Notes under the pieces: generated by a model
Told to the model about the DNA's origin: nothing
The model's input: the letters and a program-made list of their open reading frames with translations, nothing else
The model's database searches: none
In this document: piece after piece, positions 1 through 9,200 of the stretch
Layout: each line of letters begins with the position of its first letter
Numbering within the stretch: the first letter of the stretch is position 1
NCBI RefSeq assembly: GCF_020400655.1
Contig: NZ_JAINRC010000012.1
Span: forward strand, 62,001 to 126,000
From: Streptomyces spinosus
Lineage (GTDB): Bacteria > Actinomycetota > Actinomycetes > Streptomycetales > Streptomycetaceae
Direction of reading: 5' to 3'
Length of the DNA stretch: 64,000 nucleotides
Position numbers and translations under genes: made by a program

Positions 1-78
1 TCCGCAGGCGGTGAGGAGCAGCGCGGCCGAAGTGATGGCGACAAAGGGCATGAAATGGCGATAAGCGGGCGTGCGCAT
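1..78 (-). CDS. Substrate-binding lipoprotein of ABC importer (N-terminus only)
   Basis: Only the first 26 codons are in the window; the gene runs off the left edge. They encode a type II signal peptide: Arg/His-containing start, hydrophobic stretch FVAITSAALLL, then the lipobox L-L-T-A-C with the cysteine at residue 25. An AGGAG ribosome-binding site lies just upstream of the ATG at 78. It is transcribed away from an amino-acid-type permease/ATPase operon (513-3885), so I infer the extracytoplasmic solute-binding protein of that importer. Lipoprotein: seen. Solute-binding role: inferred from neighbours. Confidence 0.8.
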   Translation of the reverse strand, partial: MRTPAYRHFMPFVAITSAALLLTACG

Positions 79-335
79 CGGGTAGCGGTCTCCTGAGGCG
101 GAAGGTGTGCGGAACGCGAGGGGAGGGGTGCGCGTGTGAAGGCGGAGAACAGGCCGGGAACCGGCGGGAGAACGCGAGCGGGCCCGCCCGGAGGACGGGC
201 GGGAGCAGGGGGTCAGCTCAACAGGAAGAGGACCACACGCGACCGAAGTCGATGTGGGAGCGGGTGACCAGCCACTGCTGCGGATGCATGGGCCAAGTGG
301 AACAGGCATCCGGTTCCGCGTCAACCGACCTGAGA

Positions 336-353
336 CGTACTGCTCACAGTACG
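336..353. promoter_or_regulatory. Palindromic operator candidate in divergent ABC promoter region
   Basis: CGTACTG-CTCA-CAGTACG has perfect 7-bp inverted arms around a 4-nt centre. It sits between the divergent lipoprotein and permease genes, 8 bp before a TTGACA (361-366). The position fits a repressor shared by both directions. No regulator gene lies beside it in the window. Confidence 0.5.
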
Positions 354-360
354 GACAACC

Positions 361-391
361 TTGACAGCGTACGGAAACGCCCGCGTACTCT
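361..391 (+). promoter_or_regulatory. Putative promoter of the ABC operon
   Basis: TTGACA at 361-366 and TACTCT at 386-391, with a 19-bp spacer that is longer than ideal, about 120 bp upstream of the permease start. The rest of 79-512 shows no convincing gene; the small frames there have no family resemblance. Confidence 0.35.
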
Positions 392-512
392 CGGGGTACG
401 GCCCTGCTGAGGGGCTCGGCCGTGTCCGCGCCGCGTGGCGCGCCCCCGTGTGAAGGCACCACCCGTTCTGACGACTCGGCGCGTCCTCGACGACGCGCGT
501 CACGGAGCCTTC

Positions 513-1370
513 ATGTCATCGGACACCCTCGCCAAAATCCCCACCGTCCCGGACACGCCCGGGCCCGCGGACGCCCCGCGGATCGTCCCGCAGCGCCGGT
601 ACGGCCAGTGGGCGGCGGCCGTCGTCGTCCTCGCGCTGCTCGGGTTCGCCGTCGACTCCGTCGTGCGCAACAAGGCGTTCCAATGGGACGTGGTCGGCGA
701 CTACTTCACCTCCGACTCCGTCCTGCGCGGGCTGTGGCTCACGCTGTGGCTGACCGCGGTCGTGATGGTCCTCGGCTTCGCCCTCGGCACCCTGCTCGCC
801 GCGTTCCGGCTCTCCGCCAACCCCGTGCTGCGGGCGGTCAGCTGGGGGTACGTGTGGCTGTTCCGGTCCATCCCGATCCTGGTGCAGCTGCTGCTGTGGT
901 TCAACATCGGCGCGCTGTACCCGCGGGTGTTCGGCGTGAGGACGGTCGACCTGCTCAGCCCGGTCGCCGTCGCGATCATCGGCCTCACCCTGCACGAGGC
1001 CGCCTACGCCGCCGAGGTCGTGCGCGGCGGCATCCTCTCGGTCGACCGCGGGCAGATCGAGGCCGCCCAGGCACTCGGCCTGAGCCGGTGGCGGCGCTGG
1101 CGGCGGATCGTGCTGCCGCAGGCGATGCGCGCGATCGTGCCGCCCGCCGGCAACATGCTGATCGGCACCCTCAAGGGCACCTCGATCGTCAGCGTCATCG
1201 CCGTCAACGACCTGCTCTTCTCCGCCCAGTTGATCTACCACCGCACCTATCAGGTGATCCCGCTGCTGATGGTCGCCACCCTCTGGTACGCCCTCGTCAC
1301 CACCCTGCTGGGCATCGCCCAGACGTTCGTCGAGAAGCACTACGCGCGCGGCATGGAGAGCGCCCGATGA
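513..1370 (+). CDS. Amino-acid ABC transporter permease (HisM/GlnP type)
   Basis: Membrane component of a polar-amino-acid importer, 285 aa from ATG 513 with GGAG at 504-507; the longer upstream reading lacks a ribosome-binding site. About five hydrophobic segments follow a hydrophilic 30-residue start. The EAA loop that contacts the ATPase is visible (EAAQALGLSRWRRWRRIVLP), as is the family-typical FRSIPILVQLLLWF segment. The stop overlaps the next start (ATGA at 1367-1370), so permease, FAD enzyme and ATPase are translationally coupled. Substrate cannot be read from sequence. Confidence 0.9.
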   Translation: MSSDTLAKIPTVPDTPGPADAPRIVPQRRYGQWAAAVVVLALLGFAVDSVVRNKAFQWDVVGDYFTSDSVLRGLWLTLWLTAVVMVLGFALGTLLAAFRLSANPVLRAVSWGYVWLFRSIPILVQLLLWFNIGALYPRVFGVRTVDLLSPVAVAIIGLTLHEAAYAAEVVRGGILSVDRGQIEAAQALGLSRWRRWRRIVLPQAMRAIVPPAGNMLIGTLKGTSIVSVIAVNDLLFSAQLIYHRTYQVIPLLMVATLWYALVTTLLGIAQTFVEKHYARGMESAR

Positions 1371-3127
1371 GGCAGCAACTGGTCATCGTCGGAGCCGGGC
1401 CGCGGGGGACCGGCCTCCTCGAACGCCTCGCCGCCAACGCGCCTGAGCTGTACGCCGGTCCGGGCCTCGACATCCACCTGGTCGACCCCCATCCGCCCGG
1501 CGGCGGGCGCATATGGCGGCAGGCGCAGTCGCCGCTGCTGTGGATGAACTCGCAGGCCGAGGACGTCACCATGTTCACCGACGACACGGTGGCCATGGCC
1601 GGCCCGGTGCGCGAGGGCCCCACCCTGCACGAGTGGGCCCGGCTGGACGGCCGTACCTTCCCCGACCGCCGCACCCAGGGCCGCTATCTGCGCTGGGTGT
1701 ACGAACGGGCCGTCGCCGACCTGCCCCCGAACGTCACCGTCCACCACCACCCCCGCCGCGCGGTCCGGGTCGACGGACCCCGCGAGGGCCGCCAGCGGGT
1801 GTGGCTGGAAGGCCGCCCGGACCCGCTCCGCGCCGACCTGGTGATCCTCACCCTGGGCCACCTGGACGGCGAACCCGACGCCGAGCAGGCCGAGTTGTCC
1901 GCATACGCCCGTGAGCACGGCCTGGTGCACCTGCCGCCCGACTTCACCGCCGACAGCGACCTGACCGCGCTGGCGCCCGGCGAACCCGTCCTCGTCCGCG
2001 GCTTCGGGCTGGCCTTCGTCGACCTGATGGTGCTGCTCACCGAGGGGCGCGGCGGACAGTACGAGGGGGAGACGTACCGTCCCTCGGGGCGGGAGCCGGT
2101 GCTGTACGTCGGCTCGCGGCGCGGAGTGCCGTACCACTCGAAGATCGGCTACGACTGGACCGGCGACCGGCCCCCGCTGCCCCGCTTCCTCGGCCCCGCC
2201 GAGGTCGCGGAGCTGCTGGCCCGGCCGGCGGGCTTCGACTTCCGGCGCGATGTGTGGCCCCTGGTCGAGAAGGAGCTGGGCTTCGCCCACTACCACCGGC
2301 TGTTCACCGCCCACCCCGGGCGTACGGCGATGGCCTGGGCCGACTTCGAGGAGAAGTACGCGGCGGCCGGGGACCCCGCCGAGACCCGGGCGCTCGTCGC
2401 CGCCGCCGTACCGGACCCGGCCGACCGGCTCGACCTGACCGCGCTCGACCACCCCCTGGAGGGTGTGCGCTACGCCTCGCACGAGGACTTCCAGGAAGGG
2501 CTGCGGGGTTACATCGAGGACGACCTGCGGCGCCGCCACGATCCCGCCCACAGCCCGGACCTCGGGGTGTTCCTCGGGCTGCTCTCCGTCTACGGGCAGC
2601 TGGTGCGGCTCGGGGACATCGGCTCCTGGTGGCACGGGTTCTTCAGCTACCTCGCGTCCGGGCCGCCCGGGCCCCGGCTGCGGCAGATGCTCGCGCTGTC
2701 CCGGGCCGGACTGCTCCGGTTCGTCGGGGCCGGCATGACCGTCACCGCCGAGGACGGGGTGTTCCGCGCCACCAGCCCCACCGTGCCGGGCTTCTCCGTC
2801 GAGGCCCGGGCGCTGGTGGAGGCCCGGCTGCCCGAGCCCACCGTCCGGCGCGCCCGCGACAGCCTGCTGCGCGAACTGCACGCCGACGGCGCGGCCGAGA
2901 CACCCGACGGCCTGCTCAGGGTCGACCCCGGCGACGGCCGCGTCCTCGACCGCGCCGGGCGCCCGCACCCCCGGCGCTTCGCGCTCGGGCCGTACACCGA
3001 CACCCGCGCCCCCGGCGCCTTCACCCGCCCCCGCACCGGCGGGCCCGCGTTCCGGCAGAACGACGCGACCGCCCGGGCGGTGCTGGCCTTCCTCAGCGGC
3101 TCACTCGTAAAGGAACTCGCGCGATGA
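1367..3127 (+). CDS. FAD/NAD(P)-binding oxidoreductase-like protein in ABC operon
   Basis: 586 aa. The first residues form a Rossmann dinucleotide-binding fold: LVIVGAGPRGTGLLERL (GxGxxG), then an acidic strand end at HLVD. The layout matches the 'FAD-NAD(P)-binding' family (YdhS-like), with a second nucleotide-contact region around VLVRGFGLAFVDLM. It starts inside the permease stop and its own stop overlaps the ATPase start, so the three are made together. An FAD enzyme between permease and ATPase suggests oxidation of the imported amino acid or amine; that is inference. Alternative: a hydroxylase of unrelated substrate that merely shares the operon. Confidence 0.8.
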   Translation: MRQQLVIVGAGPRGTGLLERLAANAPELYAGPGLDIHLVDPHPPGGGRIWRQAQSPLLWMNSQAEDVTMFTDDTVAMAGPVREGPTLHEWARLDGRTFPDRRTQGRYLRWVYERAVADLPPNVTVHHHPRRAVRVDGPREGRQRVWLEGRPDPLRADLVILTLGHLDGEPDAEQAELSAYAREHGLVHLPPDFTADSDLTALAPGEPVLVRGFGLAFVDLMVLLTEGRGGQYEGETYRPSGREPVLYVGSRRGVPYHSKIGYDWTGDRPPLPRFLGPAEVAELLARPAGFDFRRDVWPLVEKELGFAHYHRLFTAHPGRTAMAWADFEEKYAAAGDPAETRALVAAAVPDPADRLDLTALDHPLEGVRYASHEDFQEGLRGYIEDDLRRRHDPAHSPDLGVFLGLLSVYGQLVRLGDIGSWWHGFFSYLASGPPGPRLRQMLALSRAGLLRFVGAGMTVTAEDGVFRATSPTVPGFSVEARALVEARLPEPTVRRARDSLLRELHADGAAETPDGLLRVDPGDGRVLDRAGRPHPRRFALGPYTDTRAPGAFTRPRTGGPAFRQNDATARAVLAFLSGSLVKELAR

Positions 3128-3885
3128 GCGTCATGGTCGACATCAGGTCGGTGCACAAGAGCTTCGGCCCGCTCGACGTGCTCCGGGGCATCGACCTCCA
3201 GGTGCGCGCCGGCGAGGTCACCGTCGTGCTCGGCCCCTCCGGCTCCGGCAAGTCCACACTGCTGCGCGCCATCAACCACCTGGAGAAGGTGGACCGGGGC
3301 GAGATCAGCGTGGACGGCGCGCTGGTGGGGTACCGGCGGGCCGGGGACAGGCTGTACGAGCTGCCCGAGCGCGAGGTGCTGCGTCAGCGCACCCGGATCG
3401 GGTTCGTCTTCCAGAACTTCAACCTCTTCCCGCACCTCACGGTCCTGGACAACGTCGTCGAGGCACCGGTGTCCGCGCTGAAGCGGCCCCGGAAGGCGGC
3501 GGTGGAGAGCGCGCACCGGCTGCTGGAGCGGGTCGGGCTCGGTGACAAGGCCGACGCCTATCCGCGGCAGCTGTCCGGCGGGCAGCAGCAGCGGGTGGCC
3601 ATCGCGCGGGCGCTCGCGCTGGAGCCGAAGCTGCTGTTGTTCGACGAGCCGACGTCCGCGCTCGATCCCGAGCTGGTGGGGGAGGTGCTGGACGTCATCC
3701 GGGACCTGGCGGCGCGGGGGACGACGATGATCGTCGTCACGCACGAGATCGCGTTCGCCCGGGAGGTCGCCGACACGGTGGTGTTCATGGCCGACGGCCG
3801 GATCGTGGAGCGGGGTGCGCCCAAGGAGGTGCTGGACGCTCCGCGGGAGGAGCGGACCCGGGCGTTCCTGGCGAAGGTGCTGTGA
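3124..3885 (+). CDS. Amino-acid ABC transporter ATP-binding protein
   Basis: 253 aa. All ATPase motifs are present in order: Walker A GPSGSGKST (near residue 40), Q-loop FQNFNLFPH, signature LSGGQQQR, Walker B LLLFDEPTSALDPE and the switch histidine in VVTHE. This matches the GlnQ/HisP polar-amino-acid subgroup in length and motifs. A short hydrophilic insertion (around RRAGDRLYELPE) lies before the Q-loop. Start ATG 3124 overlaps the upstream stop by four bases. It powers the permease at 513-1370. Confidence 0.93.
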   Translation: MSVMVDIRSVHKSFGPLDVLRGIDLQVRAGEVTVVLGPSGSGKSTLLRAINHLEKVDRGEISVDGALVGYRRAGDRLYELPEREVLRQRTRIGFVFQNFNLFPHLTVLDNVVEAPVSALKRPRKAAVESAHRLLERVGLGDKADAYPRQLSGGQQQRVAIARALALEPKLLLFDEPTSALDPELVGEVLDVIRDLAARGTTMIVVTHEIAFAREVADTVVFMADGRIVERGAPKEVLDAPREERTRAFLAKVL

Positions 3886-3908
3886 GGGCGGGGGCCGGCC
3901 TCGTGGCG

Positions 3909-3941
3909 GCGGGGCGCGGTGATCCGGCGGCGCCGCCCCGC
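3909..3941 (+). terminator. Hairpin after ABC operon
   Basis: GCGGGGCG / CGCCCCGC form an 8-bp stem with a 17-nt loop, 23 nt after the ATPase stop. There is no T-run, as is usual in Streptomyces. Confidence 0.4.
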
Positions 3942-4200
3942 GCCGTCGTACCGGCCCGCCGGAGCGGCGGGACCGGGGCTGTGCCGGCGACATGGCGCGC
4001 CGCGGCCTTCGAGGCCGTGGCGGCGCCGGGGGTGCGGGGGCGCTCGGGGCCGTCGCGACCCGGGGTGCTGCGGCTGCTCCAGGGGCGCGGTGCGTCCGCG
4101 CGGAACAGCGGGGCGGCACCCTCCGCTCCGACACCCGGGCTGTCCTCGCCGGTGCCTCCGGCAGGGGAAACACCGATCATCGACGAAAGGAACCGACGGC
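3942..4200. other. Intergenic region without recognisable gene
   Basis: About 260 bp of very GC-rich DNA between the ABC operon and the DUF1684 gene. Open frames on both strands are Arg/Gly/Pro-rich shadows. Only the ribosome-binding site GAAAGGA before ATG 4201 is recognisable. Confidence 0.5.
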
Positions 4201-4998
4201 ATGACGACGGACGCGTCCGACGCCTGGAAGCAGTGGCACGAGCAGCGCGTGGAGCGGGTCTCGGCGCCCTACGGGCCGCTCGCGCTGACCGCGACGCACT
4301 GGATCGAGGACTATCCGGATGGTCGAATTCCGGACATTCCCGGGAACTGGGTGGCGGACGAGGACGGGGTGGTGCTCACTGCCACCGGGACCGACGGCCT
4401 GACCGTGGACGGCCGGCCCCTCGCGGGTGAGGCCAGGCTGGCCGCCGACCGCGGCCCGGAGGCGCGGGCACGGGTCGCGCTCGGCGAGAAGCGGCTGGTC
4501 GTGCTGGTGCGCGAGGGCGTCTGGGGAGTGCGGGTGTACGACCCCGGCTCGGCCGCCCGGCAGGCCTTCCGGGGCATCGAGGCCGGGCCCTACGACCCCC
4601 GCTGGTCGGTGCCGGGGCGGTTCACGCCCTACGAGGGCACGCGGACCGTCCGGCTCGGCAACGCGGACGGCCGCGAGCGCGGCTTCGACCTCGCCGGGGA
4701 ACTCGCCTTCACCCTGGCCGGACAGGAACGGACGCTGAAGGTCGCGCGGCAGGGGGACGGACTGCTGTGGGCGGTGTTCGCCGACGCCACCAGCGGCGAC
4801 ACGAGCTTCCGGTTCCGCTTCCTCTTCTCGCCGGCCCCGGACGCCGAGGGGCGCACGACCGTCGACCTCAACCGCGCCCAGCTCCCGCCGTGCGCCTTCG
4901 CCGACCACTTCATCTGCCCCTTCCCGCCCCCCGGCAACACGCTGGACGTGCCGGTCGAGACGGGGGAGCGGCAGGTGATCCGGTCCCGACCCGTGTAG
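4201..4998 (+). CDS. DUF1684 domain protein
   Basis: 265 aa, no signal peptide. The C-terminal half carries the conserved DUF1684 pattern: VDLNRAQLPPCAFADHFICPFPPPGNTL, ending ETGERQVIRSRPV. Family members are about this size in actinobacteria and their biochemical role is unknown. GAAAGGA precedes the ATG with good spacing, which decides this start over a 94-residue upstream extension of low-complexity Arg-rich sequence. It appears to be a single-gene unit between the ABC operon and the protease gene. Confidence 0.85.
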   Translation: MTTDASDAWKQWHEQRVERVSAPYGPLALTATHWIEDYPDGRIPDIPGNWVADEDGVVLTATGTDGLTVDGRPLAGEARLAADRGPEARARVALGEKRLVVLVREGVWGVRVYDPGSAARQAFRGIEAGPYDPRWSVPGRFTPYEGTRTVRLGNADGRERGFDLAGELAFTLAGQERTLKVARQGDGLLWAVFADATSGDTSFRFRFLFSPAPDAEGRTTVDLNRAQLPPCAFADHFICPFPPPGNTLDVPVETGERQVIRSRPV

Positions 4999-5096
4999 TT
5001 GGCCTCGGCCGGACGCGTGGGAGGGGGCCGACGGCCGAAAGGCACCCTTGTGCCGACCGGCCGTTCGGCCGAATACTCCCCCTCAGCGCTTGTCAG

Positions 5097-5114
5097 GGGC
5101 ATGCATATTCGAAT
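5097..5114 (+). promoter_or_regulatory. GGCATGCAT plus ATTCGAAT element upstream of protease
   Basis: GGCATGCAT at 5098-5106 is followed by the 8-bp palindrome ATTCGAAT (5107-5114), about 80 bp before the protease start. A near-identical CAGGGCATGCAT occurs before the GDSL esterase gene around 17060-17072. Possibly a shared control element for exported enzymes. Confidence 0.3.
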
Positions 5115-5190
5115 CCGGTCGAGCCCCTGGCTGCGCCTCACGGGCCCCGACCCCACGCGGGCCCCCGACTTCCCTTGGAGGGAACGACAA

Positions 5191-6093
5191 GTGAGGATCA
5201 AGCGCACCACTCCCCGTGGCGGTACGGCGAGACGGGTCCGGCTGACCGCCGTGGCCACCGGCTTCCTGGCCGCCGCCGCGTTCGCCGCCCCCACCGCGAA
5301 CGCCAGCGACGTCCACACCTTCAGCGCCACCCAGCTCACCAAGGCGAGCGACTCCGTCCGCCAGGCCGACGTCCCCGGCACCGCCTGGGCGGTGGACAGC
5401 AAGACCGGCCGCGTGGTGGTCACCGTCGACAGCACGGTGTCCCAGGCCGAGATCGCCAAGATCAAGAAGCAGGCCGGCGCCAACGCCGACGCCCTGGTCG
5501 TCAAGCACACGCCGGGCAAGTTCAACAAGCTGATCTCCGGCGGCGACGCCATCTACGCGAGCAGCTGGCGCTGCTCGCTGGGCTTCAACGTCCAGGACTC
5601 CAGCGGCAACTACTACTTCCTGACCGCCGGGCACTGCACCGACGGCGCGGGCACCTGGTGGTCGAACTCCTCCCACAGCACCACGCTCGGCACCACGGCC
5701 GGTTCCAGCTTCCCCGGCAACGACTACGGCATCGTGCGGTACACCAACAGCTCGGTGACCAAGTCCGGCGCCGTGGGCAGCCAGGACATCACCAGCGCGG
5801 CCACGCCCTCCGTGGGCACGACCGTCTACCGCCGCGGGTCCACGACCGGCACGCACAGCGGCCGCGTCACCGCGCTCAACGCCACGGTCAACTACGGCGG
5901 CGGCGACATCGTCTCCGGCCTGATCCAGACCACCGTCTGCGCGGAGCCCGGCGACTCCGGCGGCCCGCTGTACGGCGGCACCACGGCCTACGGTCTGACG
6001 TCGGGCGGCAGCGGTGACTGCACCTCCGGCGGTACGACCTTCTTCCAGCCGGTCACCGAGGCGCTGAGCGCCTACGGGGTGCACGTCTACTGA
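5191..6093 (+). CDS. sprB: Secreted serine protease, streptogrisin B-like (S1E, prepro form)
   Basis: 300 aa prepro-protease. GTG 5191 follows GGAGGGAA. Residues 1-38 are a twin-Arg/Lys-rich signal peptide ending near ANA; 39-114 the pro-region that folds the enzyme; mature enzyme from I115 (ISGGDAIY), 186 aa. Catalytic triad visible: H148 in TAGHC, D178 in GNDYG, S256 in GDSGGP; cysteine pairs C128/C149 and C250/C277 are consistent with the family. Mature sequence is very close to Streptomyces griseus protease B (from memory), so chymotrypsin-like specificity is expected. Secreted, self-activating. A clear terminator follows. Confidence 0.95.
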   Translation: MRIKRTTPRGGTARRVRLTAVATGFLAAAAFAAPTANASDVHTFSATQLTKASDSVRQADVPGTAWAVDSKTGRVVVTVDSTVSQAEIAKIKKQAGANADALVVKHTPGKFNKLISGGDAIYASSWRCSLGFNVQDSSGNYYFLTAGHCTDGAGTWWSNSSHSTTLGTTAGSSFPGNDYGIVRYTNSSVTKSGAVGSQDITSAATPSVGTTVYRRGSTTGTHSGRVTALNATVNYGGGDIVSGLIQTTVCAEPGDSGGPLYGGTTAYGLTSGGSGDCTSGGTTFFQPVTEALSAYGVHVY

Positions 6094-6122
6094 CGGCCCG
6101 CCTCCGCTGACGGACGACACCG

Positions 6123-6159
6123 GGAAGCCCTCGCGCGCGCACGGCGCACGGGGGCTTCC
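6123..6159 (+). terminator. Terminator of the protease gene
   Basis: GGAAGCCC (6123-6130) pairs with GGGCTTCC (6152-6159) around a 21-nt GC-rich loop, 30 nt after the protease stop. Confidence 0.75.
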
Positions 6160-6197
6160 TGGTGCGTTTGCGCAGGTGAGGGACGCTCGAACGAGTG

Positions 6198-6213
6198 TCG
6201 TACACATGTTCGG
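6198..6213 (+). promoter_or_regulatory. LexA (SOS) box upstream of dnaE2
   Basis: TCGTACACATGTTCGG matches the actinobacterial SOS consensus TCGAAC-N4-GTTCGA at 10 of 12 fixed positions. It lies about 82 bp before the dnaE2 start, where DNA damage would relieve LexA repression. Confidence 0.75.
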
Positions 6214-6294
6214 GAATGGGGGTATGGTGGGAGTGGGGAAACTGGGAACTGATGTTCGAGAGCCGTTCCGGGCTCACGAGTGCGGGAGGTGTGC

Positions 6295-9200
6295 GTGCCG
6301 GGCTTCGCGCATCTGCGCACCGTCTCCGGGTTCTCCCTGCGGTACGGGGCGTCCCACCCGGAGCGGCTGGCCGAGCGTGCCTCCGAGCGGGGGATGGACG
6401 CCCTCGCCCTGACCGATCGCGACACCCTCGCCGGGGCGGTGCGCTTCGCCAAGGCCTGCGCGGGCGCGGGCGTCCGTCCGCTGTTCGGAGTGGACCTGGC
6501 CGTGGCGACGGCGGAGTCCGTACGCCGTGACCGGCGGCGGACGCCGGTGCGCGGAGGCGCCTTCGTGGACGAGTCGGCCCCCCGCGTGACCTTCCTCGCC
6601 CGGGACGGCGCCCGCGGGTGGGCCGGCCTGTGCCGGCTCGTCACGGCGGCGCACGAGGGCGGGGGCACTCCGCTGCTGCCCTGGGCCGGCCAGCACGGCG
6701 ACGGCCTGGTGGTGCTGCTCGGGCCGGGGTCGGACGTGGGGCGCGCGCTCGCCGCCGGGCGACCCGACCGGGCGGCCGAACTGCTCGCACCCTGGCGCGA
6801 GATCCACGGCGACGCGCTGCGCCTGGAGGCCGTCTGGCACGGCCGTACCGGCACGGGGGCCGGTTCCCTGCGGCTGGCGGCCCGCACCGTCGGGTTCGCC
6901 GCCGAGCAGGGGGTGCGGCCGGTGCTCAGCAACGCCGTCCGGTACGCCGATCCCGGGACGGGGCCGGTCGCCGATGTGCTGGACGCCGCGCGGCGGCTGG
7001 TGCCGGTCGACCCCCGGGGGGAGCTGGACTCCGGCGAGGCGTGGCTGAAGGACCCGCAGACCATGCTGGGCGTCGCCGAGCGGGTCGTGGAGGCCGCCGG
7101 GTTCCGGCGGGAGACGGCCCACCGGCTGCTGGAACAGACCCTGGCGACGGCCGCCGAGTGCCGCGTCGACCCCGAGGACGACCTCGGCATCGGCACCGTC
7201 CACTTCCCCGAGGCACACCTCGTCGGCGCCGGCCGGCGCACCGCGCAGCGCGCGCTCGCCTCGCGGGCGGCGGAGGGGATGCTGCGGCTCGGGTACGGCG
7301 GGCGGCGCGCGTACTGGGAGCGGATGCACCAGGAGCTGGACATCATCGCCCACCACGGCTTCGCCTCCTACTTCCTGACCGTCGCCCAGGTGGTCGACGA
7401 CGTCCGGGACATGGGGATCCGGGTGGCCGCCCGCGGCTCCGGGGCCGGGTCGCTCGTCAACCACCTGCTCGGCATCGCGCACGCCGACCCGGTCGAGCAC
7501 GGGCTGCTGATGGAGCGCTTCCTGTCCAAGGAGCGCGTGGTGCTGCCGGACATCGACATCGACGTGGAGTCCGCGCGCCGGCTGGAGGTCTACCGGGCGA
7601 TCATCGGCCGGTTCGGCACCGAGCGGGTCGCCACCGTCTCCATGCCGGAGACCTACCGGGTCCGGCACGCGATCCGGGACGTGGGCGCCGCGCTGTCCAT
7701 GGACCCGGCCGAGATCGACCGGATCGCCAAGTCCTTCCCGCACATCCGGGCGCGTGACGCCCGCGCGGCGCTGGAGGAACTGCCCGAGCTGAAGCGGCTG
7801 GCGGGGGAGCTCCAGCGGGAAGGGGAGAAGTACGGCAGGCTGTGGGAGCTGGTCGAGGCGCTGGACGCCCTGCCGCGCGGGACCGCCATGCACCCGTGCG
7901 GGGTGCTGCTGTCGGACGCCTCCCTGCTCGCCCGTACGCCGGTGGTGCCGACCAGCGGTGAGGGCCTGCCCATGTCGCAGTTCGACAAGGAGGACGTGGA
8001 GGACCTCGGGCTGCTCAAGCTGGACGTGCTGGGCGTGCGGATGCAGTCGGCGATGGCGCACGCGGTCGCCGAGGTGGAGCGGGTGAGCGGGGAGCGGATC
8101 GACCTGGACGCGGTGGAGCCGGGGGACCCGGAGACGTACCGGCTGATCCGGTCCGCCGAGACCCTCGGGTGCTTCCAGATCGAGTCGCCGGGGCAGCGGG
8201 ACCTGGTGGGGCGGCTCCAGCCCGCCGGCTTCCACGACCTGGTCGTCGACATCTCGCTGTTCCGGCCCGGCCCGGTCGCCGCCGACATGGTGCGGCCGTT
8301 CATCGAGGCGCGGCACGGGCGGGCGCCGGTGCGCTACCCGCACCCGGACCTGGAGGAGCCGCTGAAGGGGACGTACGGGGTCGTCGTCTTCCACGAGCAG
8401 ATCATCGACATCGTCTCCATCATGACCGGCTGCGGGCGCGGCGAGGCCGACCGGGTGCGGCGCGGGCTGTCCGATCCCGAGTCGCAGGGGCGGATCGGGG
8501 TGTGGTTCGCCCAGCGGGCGGCGGCCAAGGGGTACGACGCGGAGACGATCCGGCGGACCTGGGAGATCGTGGAGGCCTTCGGGTCGTACGGCTTCTGCAA
8601 GGCGCACGCCGTCGCCTTCGCCGTACCCACCTACCAGTCGGCGTGGCTGAAGGCCCATCACCCGGCCGCCTTCTACGCCGGGCTGCTCACGCACGACCCC
8701 GGGATGTACCCGAAGCGGCTGCTGCTGGCCGACGCGCGGCGGCGCGGGGTGCCGGTCCTGCCGCTGGACGTGAACGTCTCCGGGGTCGCACACAGGATCG
8801 AACTGGTGTCTGAATCACCGGCGGTGTGGGGGCTGCGGCTCGCGCTCTGCGACGTCCACGGCATCAGCGAGGCCGAGGCGGAGCGGATCGCGGACGGGCA
8901 GCCGTACTCCTCGCTCGTGGACTTCTGGGAGCGGGCCCGGCCCAGCCGGCCGCTCGCCGGGCGGCTGGCGCAGGTGGGCGCGCTGGACGCCTTCGGCGCC
9001 AACCGGCGCGATCTGCAACTGCACCTGACCGAGCTGCACCGTGGCGCCCGGGGCGGCGGCGGTGGTCAGCTCCCGCTGGCCGGCGGACGCAAGACCGCGC
9101 CGGCCGGGCTGCCCGACCTGACCTCGGCGGAGCGGCTCAGCGCCGAACTGGGCGTGCTGTCGATGGACGCCTCGCGCAATCTGATGGACGACCACCGCGA

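Noticed and set aside
105..410. Small open frames in the divergent ABC promoter region
   Set aside because: No ribosome-binding site or family resemblance; they overlap the operator and promoter elements.
3919..4200. N-terminal extension of the DUF1684 gene
   Set aside because: Arg/Cys-rich non-protein-like sequence; GAAAGGA directly before ATG 4201 supports the shorter protein.
6249..6275. Second SOS box (GTTCGAGAGCCGTTC)
   Set aside because: Spacing between half-sites is 3 instead of 4 and the half-sites match poorly.
6274..8793. 839-codon open frame on the minus strand inside dnaE2
   Set aside because: Mirror frame of a GC-rich gene; composition is His/Arg/Pro/Gly-rich with no family motifs, while the plus strand encodes a complete polymerase.
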